Assembly (NCBI RefSeq): GCF_021917145.1
Contig: NC_061081.1
Location: 8,130,269-8,194,268 of the forward strand
Direction of reading: 5' to 3'
Length of the DNA stretch: 64,000 bases
Source of the DNA: Hypomesus transpacificus
Lineage: Eukaryota > Chordata > Actinopteri > Osmeriformes > Osmeridae
In this document: one piece after another, positions 12,387-30,489 of the stretch
Position numbering within the stretch: the stretch's first letter is position 1
Layout: each line of letters starts with the position of its first letter
Translations under genes and position numbers: made by a program
Notes under the pieces: generated by a model
Databases searched by the model: none
Told to the model about the DNA's origin: nothing
What the model saw: only the letters and a program-made list of their open reading frames with translations

Positions 12387-14875
12387 CCCCCCCTCCCTGA
12401 GAGAAAGGGTGGATGAGGGAGGGAAGGAGAGAAGGAGAGATAGCACCAGCACTGTCCAATACTAGCCTGCCTACTGACAAGAGGAAGAGGAGGACGAGGA
12501 TGAGGAAGATGATGAGGAGGAGTTGACTGCCATCTGATTTTGTCAGTAAAGTTTCGACTTTTCTTTGATTGACACTCAACCCAACCAATCCCAGCCTTGC
12601 TGAGACACACAGCAGGAAAACCATTACCCTGCTATTCCACCTTTTTGACCAGCTGCTAGGATTCACTATGAAGCCGTAACAAATCTTTATGAACAACTTT
12701 ATGACAGGCTGAGAACCATCATAGTCGGAGTTGAATCATGGGGTCCTGGGCACTCTCCACCAAAACAGCGCACCCTGTTAATGCTCAGACGTTTAAGGTT
12801 CACTTCCCCACAACTCATTACATTACTGTTGCTCTTTCACCCAATGTGTGTCAGTGTTCTACGAACCTTCATAATAACAACAGTGCTGTGACTGGTGTCT
12901 ACCTTCTTTAGTATGTTACTGTGTTTATGGCCAAATCCCTCTTTACAATCACTCCCAGCGCTTCCTTATCAATCTTTATGTACATTCCACCATTTTCTTC
13001 TCCAACCTGAGATTTTGTGATGTTTGATCTCTGTTTTGAAGTCTTGTTTATGCAGTCAGTCAACTGGGGGTGTAAAGACAATCTGATACTAATCGATCGG
13101 GGGAGAACCAATCATACCACTACGATCTGTCATTGTGATGACATCACATAATTGTGGCATCACTGGAATGTCAAAAACATGCAAGAACACCAATTCCAAA
13201 TGGAAGTACGTAATCATTAGGATGCCCTGCTTTATGATGCAGACAGACATTGTCGCTGTGTGAAGACTTCCTGGTGGAGTGCCCAGCCTCATCATTCTAG
13301 GTTTGGCTAGGTGGTACACAACACCTGGCCCAAGTTACTCTGTGTCCCACCACACACCGGCATGCCTGGTGGTATGGACACACTTCCAGACAGTCCGTTC
13401 AGTAAAGCCCACTCCTCACTGTCTGTATCAGTAGTCAACAGATAGATTCTGCTCTCAACATGTGCCAGGCCTGACTGTTGTTGTATAGGGAAGTGCTAAA
13501 AGAGCTATTTATAAAAAGGAGAAGAGACAGAGTAATATATTTGAAAAAATATTTTTTTCTTTTGCTGTGTTTAGAGGAAGATGCTGGTAACAATGACAAT
13601 GATGGTGGTGAAGATAGATTGGACGCTTGTTACAGCGTTTCCTTGTCACACTCTTATAGTCAAGCAGAGTTGAAGCAGTAGTAGAATGATGTAAAATTCA
13701 ACTTCAACATTTCCGAATGAATTTTTGTTTTGTATGATGCAAGATTATTGCGGTATTCTGTGTCGTTTTTGTAGCGTGAATATAGACTGCCAATGCTAAT
13801 GAAGCAACAGGAAGTAGCTCTGGTGCCCTCTCTCTCTCGAAACTCCCCAAAGATGGCCCCATAGTGGACCGGCTGACCAACGACAAAAGCACAATGAAAC
13901 TCAATCACCTTCTACAGGACTTTAATTTTGAAGAAAAACGAAACAAAAACACAAACCTTATTTCTCCCTTTTCTAGTGCTTTTCCTTGTACTGTTTAGAG
14001 ATAAATGATTATCTCCCTTCACATTTCACACAAAAAAGAAAAAAATACATGTTTGATTCTCCGTTATGTTCTGCGCTGTGACAATGCATGACACCAGGGT
14101 TGAGGCCTTACCCATAACTACATAGAAAGGTGGGGGGAGGTTGGCCTTAAACTCTGATCTAAGGTCAGTTCTATATTTCCCTCCAAACTGTTAATATTAG
14201 AATTGGTGTAAGGAGATCCTACCCAGAGGATAACTTTTCTTCCAAACCTCCTGCCTAAATAGCCACTTCCTGTCTTACTTCCTGTTGACATTTGTATAGT
14301 ATTCTCCATTATGAGGAAGAGAAAGTCTTGATATCAAATACCCCATTTCCCAATTATTTAATATTCGAATTTAGATTTTTAGCATCAAAGTATATAAAAA
14401 GAAAAAAAAGAAAATGGTGTGATGTTTTAGCAAAGAGTGTTTCTCTTTTTTTTTTTTGGTCTGTTATGTTTGATACCATGTGTGGCTGACTGTAAAAGGC
14501 TCTTTCTACGGTTTCTAGTTTCAAGGTAACAAGTTGGGGGGCACCAAAACGTTGATGCGAGATACAAATACATATAGATATATTAACATATAGCCTACTA
14601 TGACTACTTAACAAAGCTGTTAGTTTTTTCAAATCTTTGTTTGTTGTTCTGGGTTGTAATATAGTAATAGAATGGATCCTTTAACATTTTTAGACCTTAA
14701 AGGTTGTGTGTGTGCAACTCTAAAAGAACATTTTTTTCACAAGGTTCTCTCCCTGAGAGGGGCCCTTATTTCTCTCTCCTTCTCTCCTTCTGTCTTTCCT
14801 TTCCCTTTCTCTTTTTTTCTTTGTCTCTCACTCCATCTTTCTCTCTTTCTCTCTTTCTCACTCCCTTTCTCACTC

Positions 14876-15075
<200 letters not shown>

Positions 15076-17679
15076 AATTTTGAGGCATTAAATGAGCTGA
15101 CCCTCACCAGCAGATAAACAAGGACAGTGCCTTTAGTTTTATATAAAAAAGCCCTCTGACAGCATATCACAAAAACAAGGTATTCCCACCGGTCCCCACT
15201 CACACAGCCCCACCAAACCCCTACTAGGGCCACCACAGGGTCAAGGGTTGAGACGATCATGTCAAGAACCAATGGACTCTAACTAACAAACGAGCTAGGA
15301 AATCTAAACATGGACTCTTGACTAAAATACTGAAAGCAACAAACTTTGTAACTTTAAAAGTATTTACACACAAAGAGTAGAAGAGTCAGGGTGACAACTA
15401 AATCAATCATCCAAAACGAACACAGCCAAGGATCCTGTTGAGGGAATTTCTGAATTTAAAAATATAAACTCAACTTTCGTTACTTTTGAAAAAAGTGTGC
15501 ATGTTGCATTGATATGCAATCTTTTTTTGATATTCCTTGCCAGAGTTTTCTTTAGTTTTTGCTTAAGTCCCTCACATTAGTCCCTTACAGTAGTTAAAAC
15601 ACGATTAGTCCCCGCCTTGAGGCAGTACCATCCTCCTATATACATTCATGTGTCAAACAGCTTGCCTTTCCATGGCTTCAACCTTATTGGTTGATAGGGA
15701 GAGAACAAGGATTCCCATTGGCTGAAAGACATTCTGATTGACAGCCGTGACATTGAGCACAGCAAAAGGGATGGCTGTCATTGTGGGTGGTACTGTAGCT
15801 CAGTGGGTAGGGGCCACACACACACACATGCACACGCGTACCCACCCACACACATACACACACACACATACAAACATCCTCCCTTTGTCCTCTGTGGAGC
15901 GTTACACCCCCAGTCCCCGGGGAAGGACAGACCTGCTGTGCCATCAAAACCTTACTGGGCTTTTTCTCCCCCTCCCCCCTCCCTCTCCCTACTCCCTCAT
16001 CCCTAATCTCATCATATCTCACAGTCGTCTTTCCCCTGGTTCCCCCTCTCCTCTCCTCTCAGATCCACAACCTCTGGATTAGAGATACAAACACTGCTCC
16101 ATTGATCCCAGTCCTGTGACCTTCAAAAAAGTCCTGTCTTTCTGGTGGTTTCCCATTCAGATGTATTAATCCTTTTCTCTTTTTCTCTCTCTTTACCTCA
16201 TTTTGCCATTCAGACATTATGTTCAAACGTAATTCAGAAATTGTGCAGAGGTAGGAATAAAATGTAGTAGCAGACCGCTTTGAGATATGATGGGAGGTCA
16301 TTTCAATGGCAAGATGAATCACAGTCTTTTTGCCAAGCAGCTCATATTCATACTGGTCTGATTACATTCAACCAGACCTTTTAGAACACTTCAAGTAATC
16401 ACCGCCACACTGTCAGTACTTTACAGCGCTACAGGAATCTGTACGTCTGTAAATATCAAATTGAATTGTGTGTTTTGTAGTCTCTAACTGACTGCCCACT
16501 GTCCATGTTACTGAATCAATACATGTTCAGGAATAATTCAACTCTTAAATACACCAGTAGCGATTTGTATTACAATAAATCTTCCACTACAAATAGGAAA
16601 CCAATGAAAATCCATGTTACCAAAATCTAAGAAAATCTATATTATTGTTGGTTACACCATCTTTGATGCCTTGTGTGGCTGTATTTCAGTTGTGTGTCAT
16701 CTGAACACAGTAACCACTGCAGTATACAGAGGAGACATTACAATAAAAGATGATTTAATCAGTGAAGGGGGTGGGGGAGGGGTACATGATTTACCCAACT
16801 TTCTAGAGAAAATAAATCAATCAAAGTGGAGGACATAATTTTCACCTAACTGTGGCCTTTAGTGTTCAATCTTCAGCTCCTGTGTCTGTCAACCTCTTAC
16901 AGTTGTTATTGTTTCTACTCCTGCTCTGGCCTGTTAATAGCAAGTTATATATCAGAAGACTGCTGAGACAAATGCAAATATAAAATCGGGTTTCAAATAT
17001 TGGACTACTTTTTCTTCTGTCGAAGAGAAAATCCCAGAAATCGTATAAAAAAAAAACATCACTTCAAACATTCACCAAAGGTCTGTTTCAATTATACAAA
17101 CCTACAAAAGAGGAAAATACTGACAAATAACTACAGAAATGACAGACAATAAAAAATGCCTTCAACCTTCAGGAAGGTGGGACTTACAACAAGAGAAATT
17201 AAATAAATGGTTCTTTAAAGAAAATGTGTATGTTTTTTATTAAATTTTCTAGTAGTTGCAAACAAACTTGGTGTTTTTCTCTGTGCGAGTTGTGTGTTGT
17301 CTTAATATTTGAATGTATTTTACTGCAGTGCAAATTTGCCAAAGATATCATATCACTTGATTTCCCTTTCGTTTTTTTTCTTTTGTTTGTTCAAAATTGT
17401 GACAAAAAAGTTTGTTTATGAGAACTGGAAATTAACAGTGACTTTGATATGGTTATTTTTATACTTATGTTATTGCTGTTAATATTATTATTAATTTTCT
17501 TTTCTGGGTTTACGGTGAAAATGAAATTGCAGTTTATTGGATGCCTCTCCATGCTCCGTGTGTGTTCCCTCAGTCCTCCAGGGTGAGTGTTGTTGGTGAA
17601 TTATTATGTATGTACTTGTAATGTGAAGCTAACAAGTCATTATTTGTAAATACTGGCCATAATTTTATTGGTTCTTCAG

Positions 17680-17685
17680 AATAAA
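17680..17685 (+). terminator. Candidate pax5 polyadenylation signal
   Basis: AATAAA followed within 30 bp by a T-run and GT-rich sequence. It is the last good signal before the repeat cluster at 17.86 kb. Confidence 0.4.
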
Positions 17686-17857
17686 AGTAATTTTTTTGAA
17701 GTTCAAAGGTTCTGTGTCCGTACTTGCATCTTATGCACGCACACTCCTCTGCACACACACATTTTATGCAGTACTCTATGTAGATTTTAGCAAGTTTGTA
17801 GTTTCATATGTAGCACAAGTGGTAGTTTAATGTAGTATGTAATGATCTATCACGTAG

Positions 17858-18550
17858 TTTGTAGGGCTCTAACATGTATGTAAGGGTCTGGTATGTAGGT
17901 CTCGATATTGTAGTATTTAGGGCTCTATAATGTAACATGTTGGTCTACACAGTTAACTACAGAATTATTGGCACCCCTGGCAAAAGTGTATCACCTTTTA
18001 GTAATTCAGCTTAATGTCACATTGAAAAATATAACAACAATCCAACCTTCAATTAAAGTTAATTTATTTACTTAAAAAAAAAATCTGTCATCAATAAATA
18101 TATTTCTATTTTAATTAAACCATGTGTGTCACAATTATTGGCACCTCTACATCTAATGCAGGAGAGCAGTCCTCTTTGAGTTTGTATCCAGTATTGATTT
18201 TATAAGTTCCTAATATTAACACTTAAAGTCTAATATTAATGGAACAATGCTTCCGTTATGTACTGTTCATAAGAATTTCTAAGGGTGCAAATAATTGTGG
18301 CACACACAATTAGAAGAGTTTTAACCTTTTAAACCTTTTTTTATTTATCTTAGCCAGGGGTATTAATAACTCCAGAGTTGACTGAGGGTCTCTTGTGTGT
18401 AAGGCACTCCAATGTGTTATGTTGGTTTCTAGTCTATAGGGCTCTATAATGTAATGTGTAGGGCTTTAGTATGTAGGGCTCTAGTATGTAGGGCTTTAGC
18501 ATGTAGGGCTCTAGTATGTAGGGCGCTAGTATGTAAGACTCTATAATGTT
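17858..18550. repeat. 15-bp minisatellite, split by a transposon
   Basis: The unit is close to AGGGCTCTAGTATGT. Degenerate copies fill 17858-17949 and clearer ones 18430-18550. The two halves are separated by the MITE at 17950-18384, and units with ctataatgtaa and ttggt(c/t)t occur on both sides. Confidence 0.75.
17950..18384. mobile_element. Tc1-like MITE with double inverted repeats
   Basis: The ends form an imperfect inverted pair: the left end (cagttaactacagaatta, then ttggcacccctggc) pairs with the reverse complement of 18353-18384. A second, inner inverted pair shares the core cacaattattggcacc (18121-18148 and 18281-18312). Two repeats per end is the IR/DR plan of Tc1/mariner elements of the Sleeping Beauty type. 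The 435-bp length and lack of an open frame mean it is non-autonomous. TA target duplications are not clearly preserved. Confidence 0.65.
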
Positions 18551-18970
18551 GTTCACAGTCAGCAGACACATACCCTCCATATCCAGGGCAGCCTATCCAG
18601 ACCTTCCAGAGAGAGCAGACACAGGTTTCAGCCCAGCCCCAGATCACTATCGCCCTCATGGGTGAAAACTCTCATCTGGTGGCCTAGAGGGGCCTGGGTG
18701 AATGGAGCATCACTGCCCCTCCCCCCTCCTCTTCCCCCTCCTCCCCCCTGACCTGGCTGAATGGAGTGTCCCAGCACAGCGCTCTTGGCTGGAGGCCCAG
18801 TCCAGGAGGGAGCAGAAACGGGGGAGGGTGATAATGGAACACAAGCACCGACAAGTATACGACATGCCACACACACGGAAAACAGCCAGCACCAAGCTTG
18901 AGACACAGACTGCCCCGGTCATGACTTGGGTGTGTGCCCAGGGCCACCCAGGACCGCATGGCAGGGCTGT

Positions 18971-18973
18971 GTG

Positions 18974-19065
<92 letters not shown>

Positions 19066-19078
19066 TGAGTGAGTGAGT
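18971..19078. repeat. (GT)n microsatellite
   Basis: Over 100 bp of GT with one TTT interruption, ending in GTGA units. Confidence 0.95.
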
Positions 19079-20659
19079 AAGTGTGTGTATATGTGTGTGT
19101 GCTATAATATTTGTGCTTCCCAAACTGGCTTAAGTCCCTATTGTAGGCTTGTCAGTGAAAGACTCAGGTATTCAATACAGCACAGGGGAGTCTCCAGACT
19201 GTTCTAGAACATTCCTCACCCTCCTGACCTCAGCAGATCATCCACAAGTCTCAGGGGTCAAGTGTCAAAGTTACTCAGTGAACACAAGAGTTCTGTTTGA
19301 CACCCCCTTGCCTTCTACCCTCCCTTTACACTCCTCATTCCGTCATTTACCATACACAACTGACTATCCCTCCGCTACCGCCTCCTCTACTGCTCCTTCT
19401 TTACCTGTCCTCCTCCTGTGAGGTCTGGGCAGCGACAGACAACAGAGGTAGTTATGGAGGGCAAAAAGCCACACAAATTAACGTCATTCAGCACTGGAGC
19501 TTTTTGGCCCTCCAGAGCCCTGGTAGGGAGAGAGTTGCTGGGGATGCTGGGTAATTGGGCCGGCTGATTAGTGAAGAAGAGGAGGAGGAGGAGGAGGAGA
19601 AGGACGAAGAGAAATGAAGGAGAGGAGAAGAGAGTAGAAAAAGTGATGTGAGAGCATAAGATTATTTGAGGGTGGGAGAGAAGGAGAGAAGAGAGTGTGA
19701 AGATGAGAGAGAGAACGAGCGAGAGAGAAAATCAAGGGAGTTGAAGAACAGTGTACACAGTAATTAGTTTGGTGAAGTATGGAGGAAAGAGCAGCAGTGT
19801 GGTGGTGGTTATTGAGGCATCAAAGAAGGTTAAACTACTGGGATCCTTGGAGAGAGTGATGAGAGATGAAGAAAGGAGTGAATGAAGAGATGTTGTGACC
19901 TTTTCATGTGTGACCTTTGGTCCTTATAGACTGTATTAACATGCTTCCCAGTGCCCTTTATCACACACACACTCATACACACAGTCTTTCACTACACTCC
20001 CATTCATACACTCTCTGTCTGACTCACTTCCTTTCATTGACACACACACCGTTCCAGAGAAGCTCTGCTCAGTGACAGTGTACAGCAGTAATGATGAGAG
20101 ACATGTGCAGAGAGTTTATATGCTGCGTTACACTCATTACAGCCCCTGGAAGCACATGAGGAGATGTGTGGTTCCACAGCGTTTTCCTCCTTTTCTCTCA
20201 GTCCGTCACTCAGGTTCTCTCCCTCTCAGCCGTACTACATGTAACAAATGTCAAATGTCAGCATAGTGTGAGTGTGTGCGTGTGTCTGTGTTACACTACT
20301 GACAGCCATAGAAGCAGCTTGTTGAACTAATAGCCTAACTAATGTGTCTACATTTCCTCTCCTCTCTCCCTCCCTCCCTCCCCCCTTCACTTGCTCCCTC
20401 CCTCTTCCATCCCACTTTGGTAAAACTGACATCCATGAGCCCAGAAGAAAAAGAGAGAGGGAGGAAAAAAGAGAAGGAGAGTGAGCTGACAGGCGGCAGG
20501 GCCTCTTGCCCTCCTGTTCGACTCCTTCTCTCCCTCGCTCAGTCTCTCCCTCGCTCCGTTTCTTCTTCTCTCCCAGAGGGTTTGTCTCCCTGGATCAGCT
20601 TATGATGAATGGGGCTGTCTGAGCTAACCTAGCAGAGGCCAATTAGAGGAGGGATGGAG

Positions 20660-20660
20660 T

Positions 20661-20745
<85 letters not shown>

Positions 20746-20801
20746 GGAGGAAGAAAAACAGAGAGAGAAAGAGAGATGGGTGGAGGGAGGGAGGGAAAAA
20801 C

Positions 20802-20846
<45 letters not shown>
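20660..20846. repeat. Compound (AG)n microsatellite
   Basis: Two pure AG runs (20660-20738, 20810-20846) separated by GA-rich sequence. Confidence 0.9.
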
Positions 20847-20850
<4 letters not shown>

Positions 20851-22649
20851 TTGGAGAAAGAGAATAATGGAAGAAAGGGGAAAGTAGGAAGAAAAATAAA
20901 GAAAAGAAAAGGATGGGTAGCGATGATTGAGAGTAGGGCAGTTTATGTGTTCATGCATATTTAGGCCCAGGAAAAATGTGTGTGTGACTGTGCAGGGACT
21001 TGTGTGTGTGTCTGCAGGAATGTGTGTGTGATCTGTCAGTTCGGCGAGAGGAGCAGTGTAAGGAGGCCTAAACTCTTAACCTCGTCTGCTACAGCACTGG
21101 AAGACATGACAGCACACACACAAACACAACTACCAGGTTCCACCACAACATCAAGTCTCATCCTTATTCTCTTCCTTCTCCCTCTGTGCTCTCCTAAACA
21201 TCAACTCTTTGTTCATTCTTGCTCTCTTCCTCACCCCCTTGACTTCTCTCAACAACGGAAATACCTCTACATCCCATTTCATTCTACCCCTCGTCCCTGC
21301 ATCTCTTTCTCCCTCTCGCTCTTTCTCTTCAAGACCTGAAGACATTAAACATTCTGCTTGTCCTCAACAATTAAACAACATGAACTCATATGCTTCAACG
21401 CAGAGGGAGAGAGGGAGAGAGGGAGAGAGGGAGAGAGGGAGAGAGGGAGAGAGGGAGAGAGGGAGAGAGGAAGGATGACAGCACAATTAAGTTTTTTAAT
21501 TCTCTGCTTGAGTGGGCTGGTCCGGTCTTTATGCTAATTAGGATGCTAAGACGATGTCATAAATCTCTATGATTCGCCTTCCTTCTCCCTCCATTACACA
21601 CAGACACACGCACACACCATTTACTGCTGTCTTTACACATGAAAAGATCTTCCTTTCATACAATTTGTAGTTATCCTCAAACCAGAAACGTGTAATGGTT
21701 CCACTGCTCTAAATAGACACTGGTGACCAAGTTGGAAGCCCCAGTGAGGGAGGGAAGTTTTGAAGCGTTATGTGCAACGCACATCATTGTGTAGACTATT
21801 TCATTTGAGAAGACACACTCAACATTTGACAATCAGTATGTATGCAAATGTATGTCTGTTAAGACTAACAAAGCACAAACTACCTACTCTCTCTCCCTCC
21901 CTTCATCCTTACATGACAGACATATCTAATGATAGTATCTGTAGTCATAGACAGAAAAACAAGAACAATCCACAGATAATTGGGATCCAGAGATGTGTGT
22001 GTGTGTGTGTATGACAGAAGCAGGCTTTGTTCTCCAGGACAGGTTTTTCCCTCATTTAGGTTAGAGGGACATCTAGTAACAACCAGTTTAATCAACATTC
22101 GTGTTTCCAGTCAATGACTAATGTAACAGCGTTAGCAGCTCTGCTGAGCTCACATCTTGGGCTTGTTTCGAACACCAGCACTCACGTCCATTCTGTTCAA
22201 TGAATAGACAGACGGCCTTTTACAAATGACTCTAAAGAGTTGTTGAAGAAATAATGTAGTCAGTAACAGTTTTTACTGTTAAGATATAAACAAAGCTGTC
22301 CAGATGATGACAATTGATTTCTAAAGTTTTGCATGGGTAAACAAAAGTCCAGAAAAAAATGATTGACTAAAAATAATTTAATGAGGAAATGTAAAAATCA
22401 ATGTGTTTGTGGATAGAACTTTGAGTCTGGTCAAGTACACACCCACTCCAAATTAAGGAGTGAACTATCAACCCTTTACTGTTATTACTCACGTGCTAAG
22501 GTCTCCAGAAATACAATTCAATCTGAAAAGTTAGTAATCTAATCATAGTTTGTAGTATGAGAAGTACATAACAGAATACAATGAAAGTTGTTAAATCAAC
22601 AGGAAACATTCATTTTTAAACTAAAACATTACTCTTGATATGCAGCCTT

Positions 22650-23349
22650 CTAAGACAACATCGCTCCCAAACTCGATTTTTGTCCCTTCTCCCTCTGCTC
22701 CTCCAGTTTCTCCTGGTGACTGACTTCCCCAACGGAGTTGGAAATGGGGTCCGTTTTATGCAGAGTCAGAGCCAGTATGGTCACTGTTGCCACAACCAAG
22801 CCTAGATGAAGCAGGTAGAGAGCCACCTGCAGGCAAGATAGCACCCCAAGCAGACAAAACGTGGCGCTGGCCCAAGGAGCAGCCAGGAGAAGGAGCAGAG
22901 AGTAGTAAAGAGAGCTGAGGAGTATGGCGGGGGCAGAGAGGAGGAGTCTGACCATGGTGGAGACCACCCAACTGTAGAGAGACACAGGGGAGAGCAGGAG
23001 GGAGGCGGTTTGCTGACTCACAAAGGGGACCTGGGGGGTCAACGAGGGGCAAACAGGAAGTTTGTCAGGTTTCTGCGCCACACATAACCACCATTTTAGT
23101 CTTGGTTAGGGGAAAAGGAAGGGTCTTACTTGGTCACAAGCAATTCCATCAACTTCAGATCTCTGTGCTTTGTGAAGCCCTGAGAGGCATACACACAGAC
23201 ACTCATGGTGACAAACACAGCGTATATTGACACACTAGTGACAGCTAAGTACGACTAACACAAAAGTTATTATGGTGCACAAACTCTTCTATTGCTCTCA
23301 ACTCACAGATGCAGAGGAGAACCAACATGACCAGCAGAAACCGCCTCAT
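22650..23349 (-). CDS. Unrecognised small multi-pass membrane protein, three exons
   Basis: Proposed join on the minus strand: 23349-23307, 23179-23130, 23030-22650. Donors gtgagt and gtaaga and acceptors ctctcag and cccccag fit, and the phases close (1, then 0) to give 157 residues. The start ATG has A at -3. Residues 1-15 (MRRFLLVMLVLLCIW) look like a signal peptide or anchor. A short hydrophilic part follows, then about three Leu-rich membrane segments (VRLLLSAPAILLSSLYYSLL; CLLGVLSCLQVALYLLHLGL; VVATVTILALTL), then a charged Glu/Lys/Gln tail. I do not recognise the family. It lies on the same strand as melk, about 1.2 kb beyond the melk polyA signal. It could be a real lineage-specific gene or a chance assembly of open frames. 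Confidence 0.45.
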
Positions 23350-24548
23350 CTTCCTCACGGCCTCACCCCTGGCAACACCGCTGGACACACGCCTGGACAC
23401 ACACCAACACACAACACGTTATATACACACACTCATTCACCAATAGACTTCCTTGCCTTTCAATGGCCTACCCTGCAACCATGGTGAACAGAGAAGCTGA
23501 ACTTCCTCCAAGTGTGGATTTCACCCAAGACAGACAATCACCTGGAGCAATAATTAATCACAGGAATTCGCAAACAAGTTCATGGGACTCACTGTTGGCT
23601 GCAGCTACGCTGATTCTCTGTGGCAGAGAAGCTGACTATGGTGAAAGCTGACTATGCCTGGGTTGAGAGTCCACTGGAAATGTTCTCTGTTCTTCAATTT
23701 AGTTCATTAATCCTCTTATGGATGTAGGGCTGGGGTACAGTACTAGCCTCTTGCTCTGAGCTTTAGAAGTGTATTGAGCTGTGGGCAGAGACAGTGCTAC
23801 CCCCTGCTGGTTTGGAGTAAACACTTGACCACTTCTATCACAGCAACACTGAGCTACTGTCCTATTAACCCCTACTACCTGACAGTCTACTTCCTGGACA
23901 CTGAGGGGGGTTGCTAGTGATGCAGTGTGGATCTGCTAGCCCGAGGGCAGGCTGTTTATCTTCACCTTGTACAAATACCCATATCTCCTCATATGTTAAA
24001 CCAGTGGTGAGGAAGAGAGAAAGTGTGAGAGGATGGAGAATGTTTCTTTCCCAAACGAGGCAGGTGACAGGTGGCGTCTGCTCCTGCTGCTGCCCCCTAC
24101 CCCACCCTCAAACACACACATTCCCACACGCACACAGCAATTTACCTACCCCCTTCCTAAGTGACCATTTAACCCCCTCCCCCTTATCTACCCCCCATCT
24201 TTCTTCTTCCTCTCCATCATTAAGGTTAAGCTCATATTATTTGTCTCACCCACCCATTCCTCCTCCCCCCCACTAGGGAACCAAGGAGAGTCTGACTCTC
24301 AAACACACGCCCACTCACTCCCACCAGGCACACTATTGTAGCTAAATGTCATTAGCATTTATGCTATTAGCTACAGTCATTATATGGACCTCACACAGAG
24401 CCAATTAGCATGATGTGCTAACTAGCCAGTTCACATCATAACAATCACTTTGTTATAGCCTTTCTACCATAACAATGATCACAGGTTCATAAAACATTTG
24501 TTTGGACCAAAAGAATCAAGTAAATAGAATGAAAATACTTATTTAAAT
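23350..24548. other. Intergenic region between the small gene and melk
   Basis: CA-rich and pyrimidine-rich sequence without exons that I can support. No transposon is recognised. Confidence 0.5.
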
Positions 24549-24554
24549 TTTATT
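24549..24554 (-). terminator. melk: melk polyadenylation signal
   Basis: TTTATT on the plus strand (AATAAA on the gene strand), about 375 bp after the melk stop codon. It implies a short 3' UTR, 24928 down to about 24530. Confidence 0.6.
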
Positions 24555-24927
24555 TCATTTGGACTTTTATGAAACTGTCAGTTCATGAAACCTATACATA
24601 GCTCAGTGGAAACTGAATTATTAATTTTCCTAAATGTACAACACATTATCAATAAAAAAGAGAAACTACAACAGACATAGAAACACTGTACATCCACAGC
24701 ACGGTAACATACATGATAGGAAAATATCACTTATGTACACATTTAAAAAACATAAAGACAGTAAACGAGTCCTACTTTCTGTCCAATGTTAGTCATGTGA
24801 AGCGTCAGGGGGGTGGGGGGGGGATGTGGTTCTATTAGATTGGTATGTTTGTCTAGAGAACACTGATGTGCACATCCATGCATTCGAGAATGACCCAAGA
24901 GCAGGAGCAGCCGGAGGCGGGCTCAGG

Positions 24928-30010
<5,083 letters not shown>

Positions 30011-30280
30011 CTCTCCGTAGACCTGAGTCAATAAACATAAGATACAGTTCAATCTACTTGCAAACTATCGTTTGCTGCATCAATACTTTTTAAATTGTCA
30101 ATCTAAGTTTGATCGATGGTCCTAGATAATTACGTGCCATTGATTCAGTAAAGGAAAAATCGCCCATTCTGTCATGAATGGCTACAGTAGCTTGTTGCTA
30201 GCAAACTAACGTGCTGGTATCTATCTGGTAAATATAATTAATTGCATGGTAAACTATCACACAACGACACTGTAACTTAC

Positions 30281-30480
30281 CTTAATATTATATTAAACTT
30301 CCGCGACAAGCGTTAGCAACGGGAGACATATGCTTCGTGAAACTAAAATAACTAAGACTGTTTGTTGCCAAAATTTGAATTTCCCACTTAGTGACGGAAT
30401 TTCCTGCTTCCGGTTTCTGGGGGCGTTGTGTGCCTCTTCTATAAATTTGCAGTATTGAATAGCCCACTCACAATGGTGAT
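30281..30480 (-). promoter_or_regulatory. melk: melk 5' region and probable non-coding first exon
   Basis: On the minus strand a donor (aatattaag followed by gtaagtt) ends an exon at 30281. The next exon (30024-29944) starts after ttgactcag and carries the ATG at 30010. The region above 30300 has a TTTGAA motif (about 30375) and a CTTCCGG ETS-type site near 30408. TTTGAA resembles the CHR element used by cell-cycle genes such as MELK, but its role here is only inferred. Confidence 0.45.
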
Positions 30481-30489
30481 TAAATAAAA

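Larger units (their letters stand above)
18551..22649. other. Intergenic region, no gene recognised
   Basis: It contains a (GT)n run at 18971-19078, (GA)n blocks at 20660-20738 and 20810-20846, a (GGGAGAGA)n block at 21400-21473, and AT-rich DNA to 22.65 kb. Open frames here are repeat-derived. I see no exon with matching splice sites and no RNA gene. Confidence 0.6.

Noticed and set aside
15775-15825. Sequence tgtagctcagtgggtag resembling a tRNA A-box region
   Set aside because: No B-box or cloverleaf follows; the sequence runs into (CA)n. At most a chance match or an unidentifiable SINE scrap.
18628-19123. Open frames of 91-137 codons on both strands near 18.7-19.1 kb
   Set aside because: Overlapping on both strands, ending in (GT)n/(CA)n translation, with no splice partners or recognisable domain.
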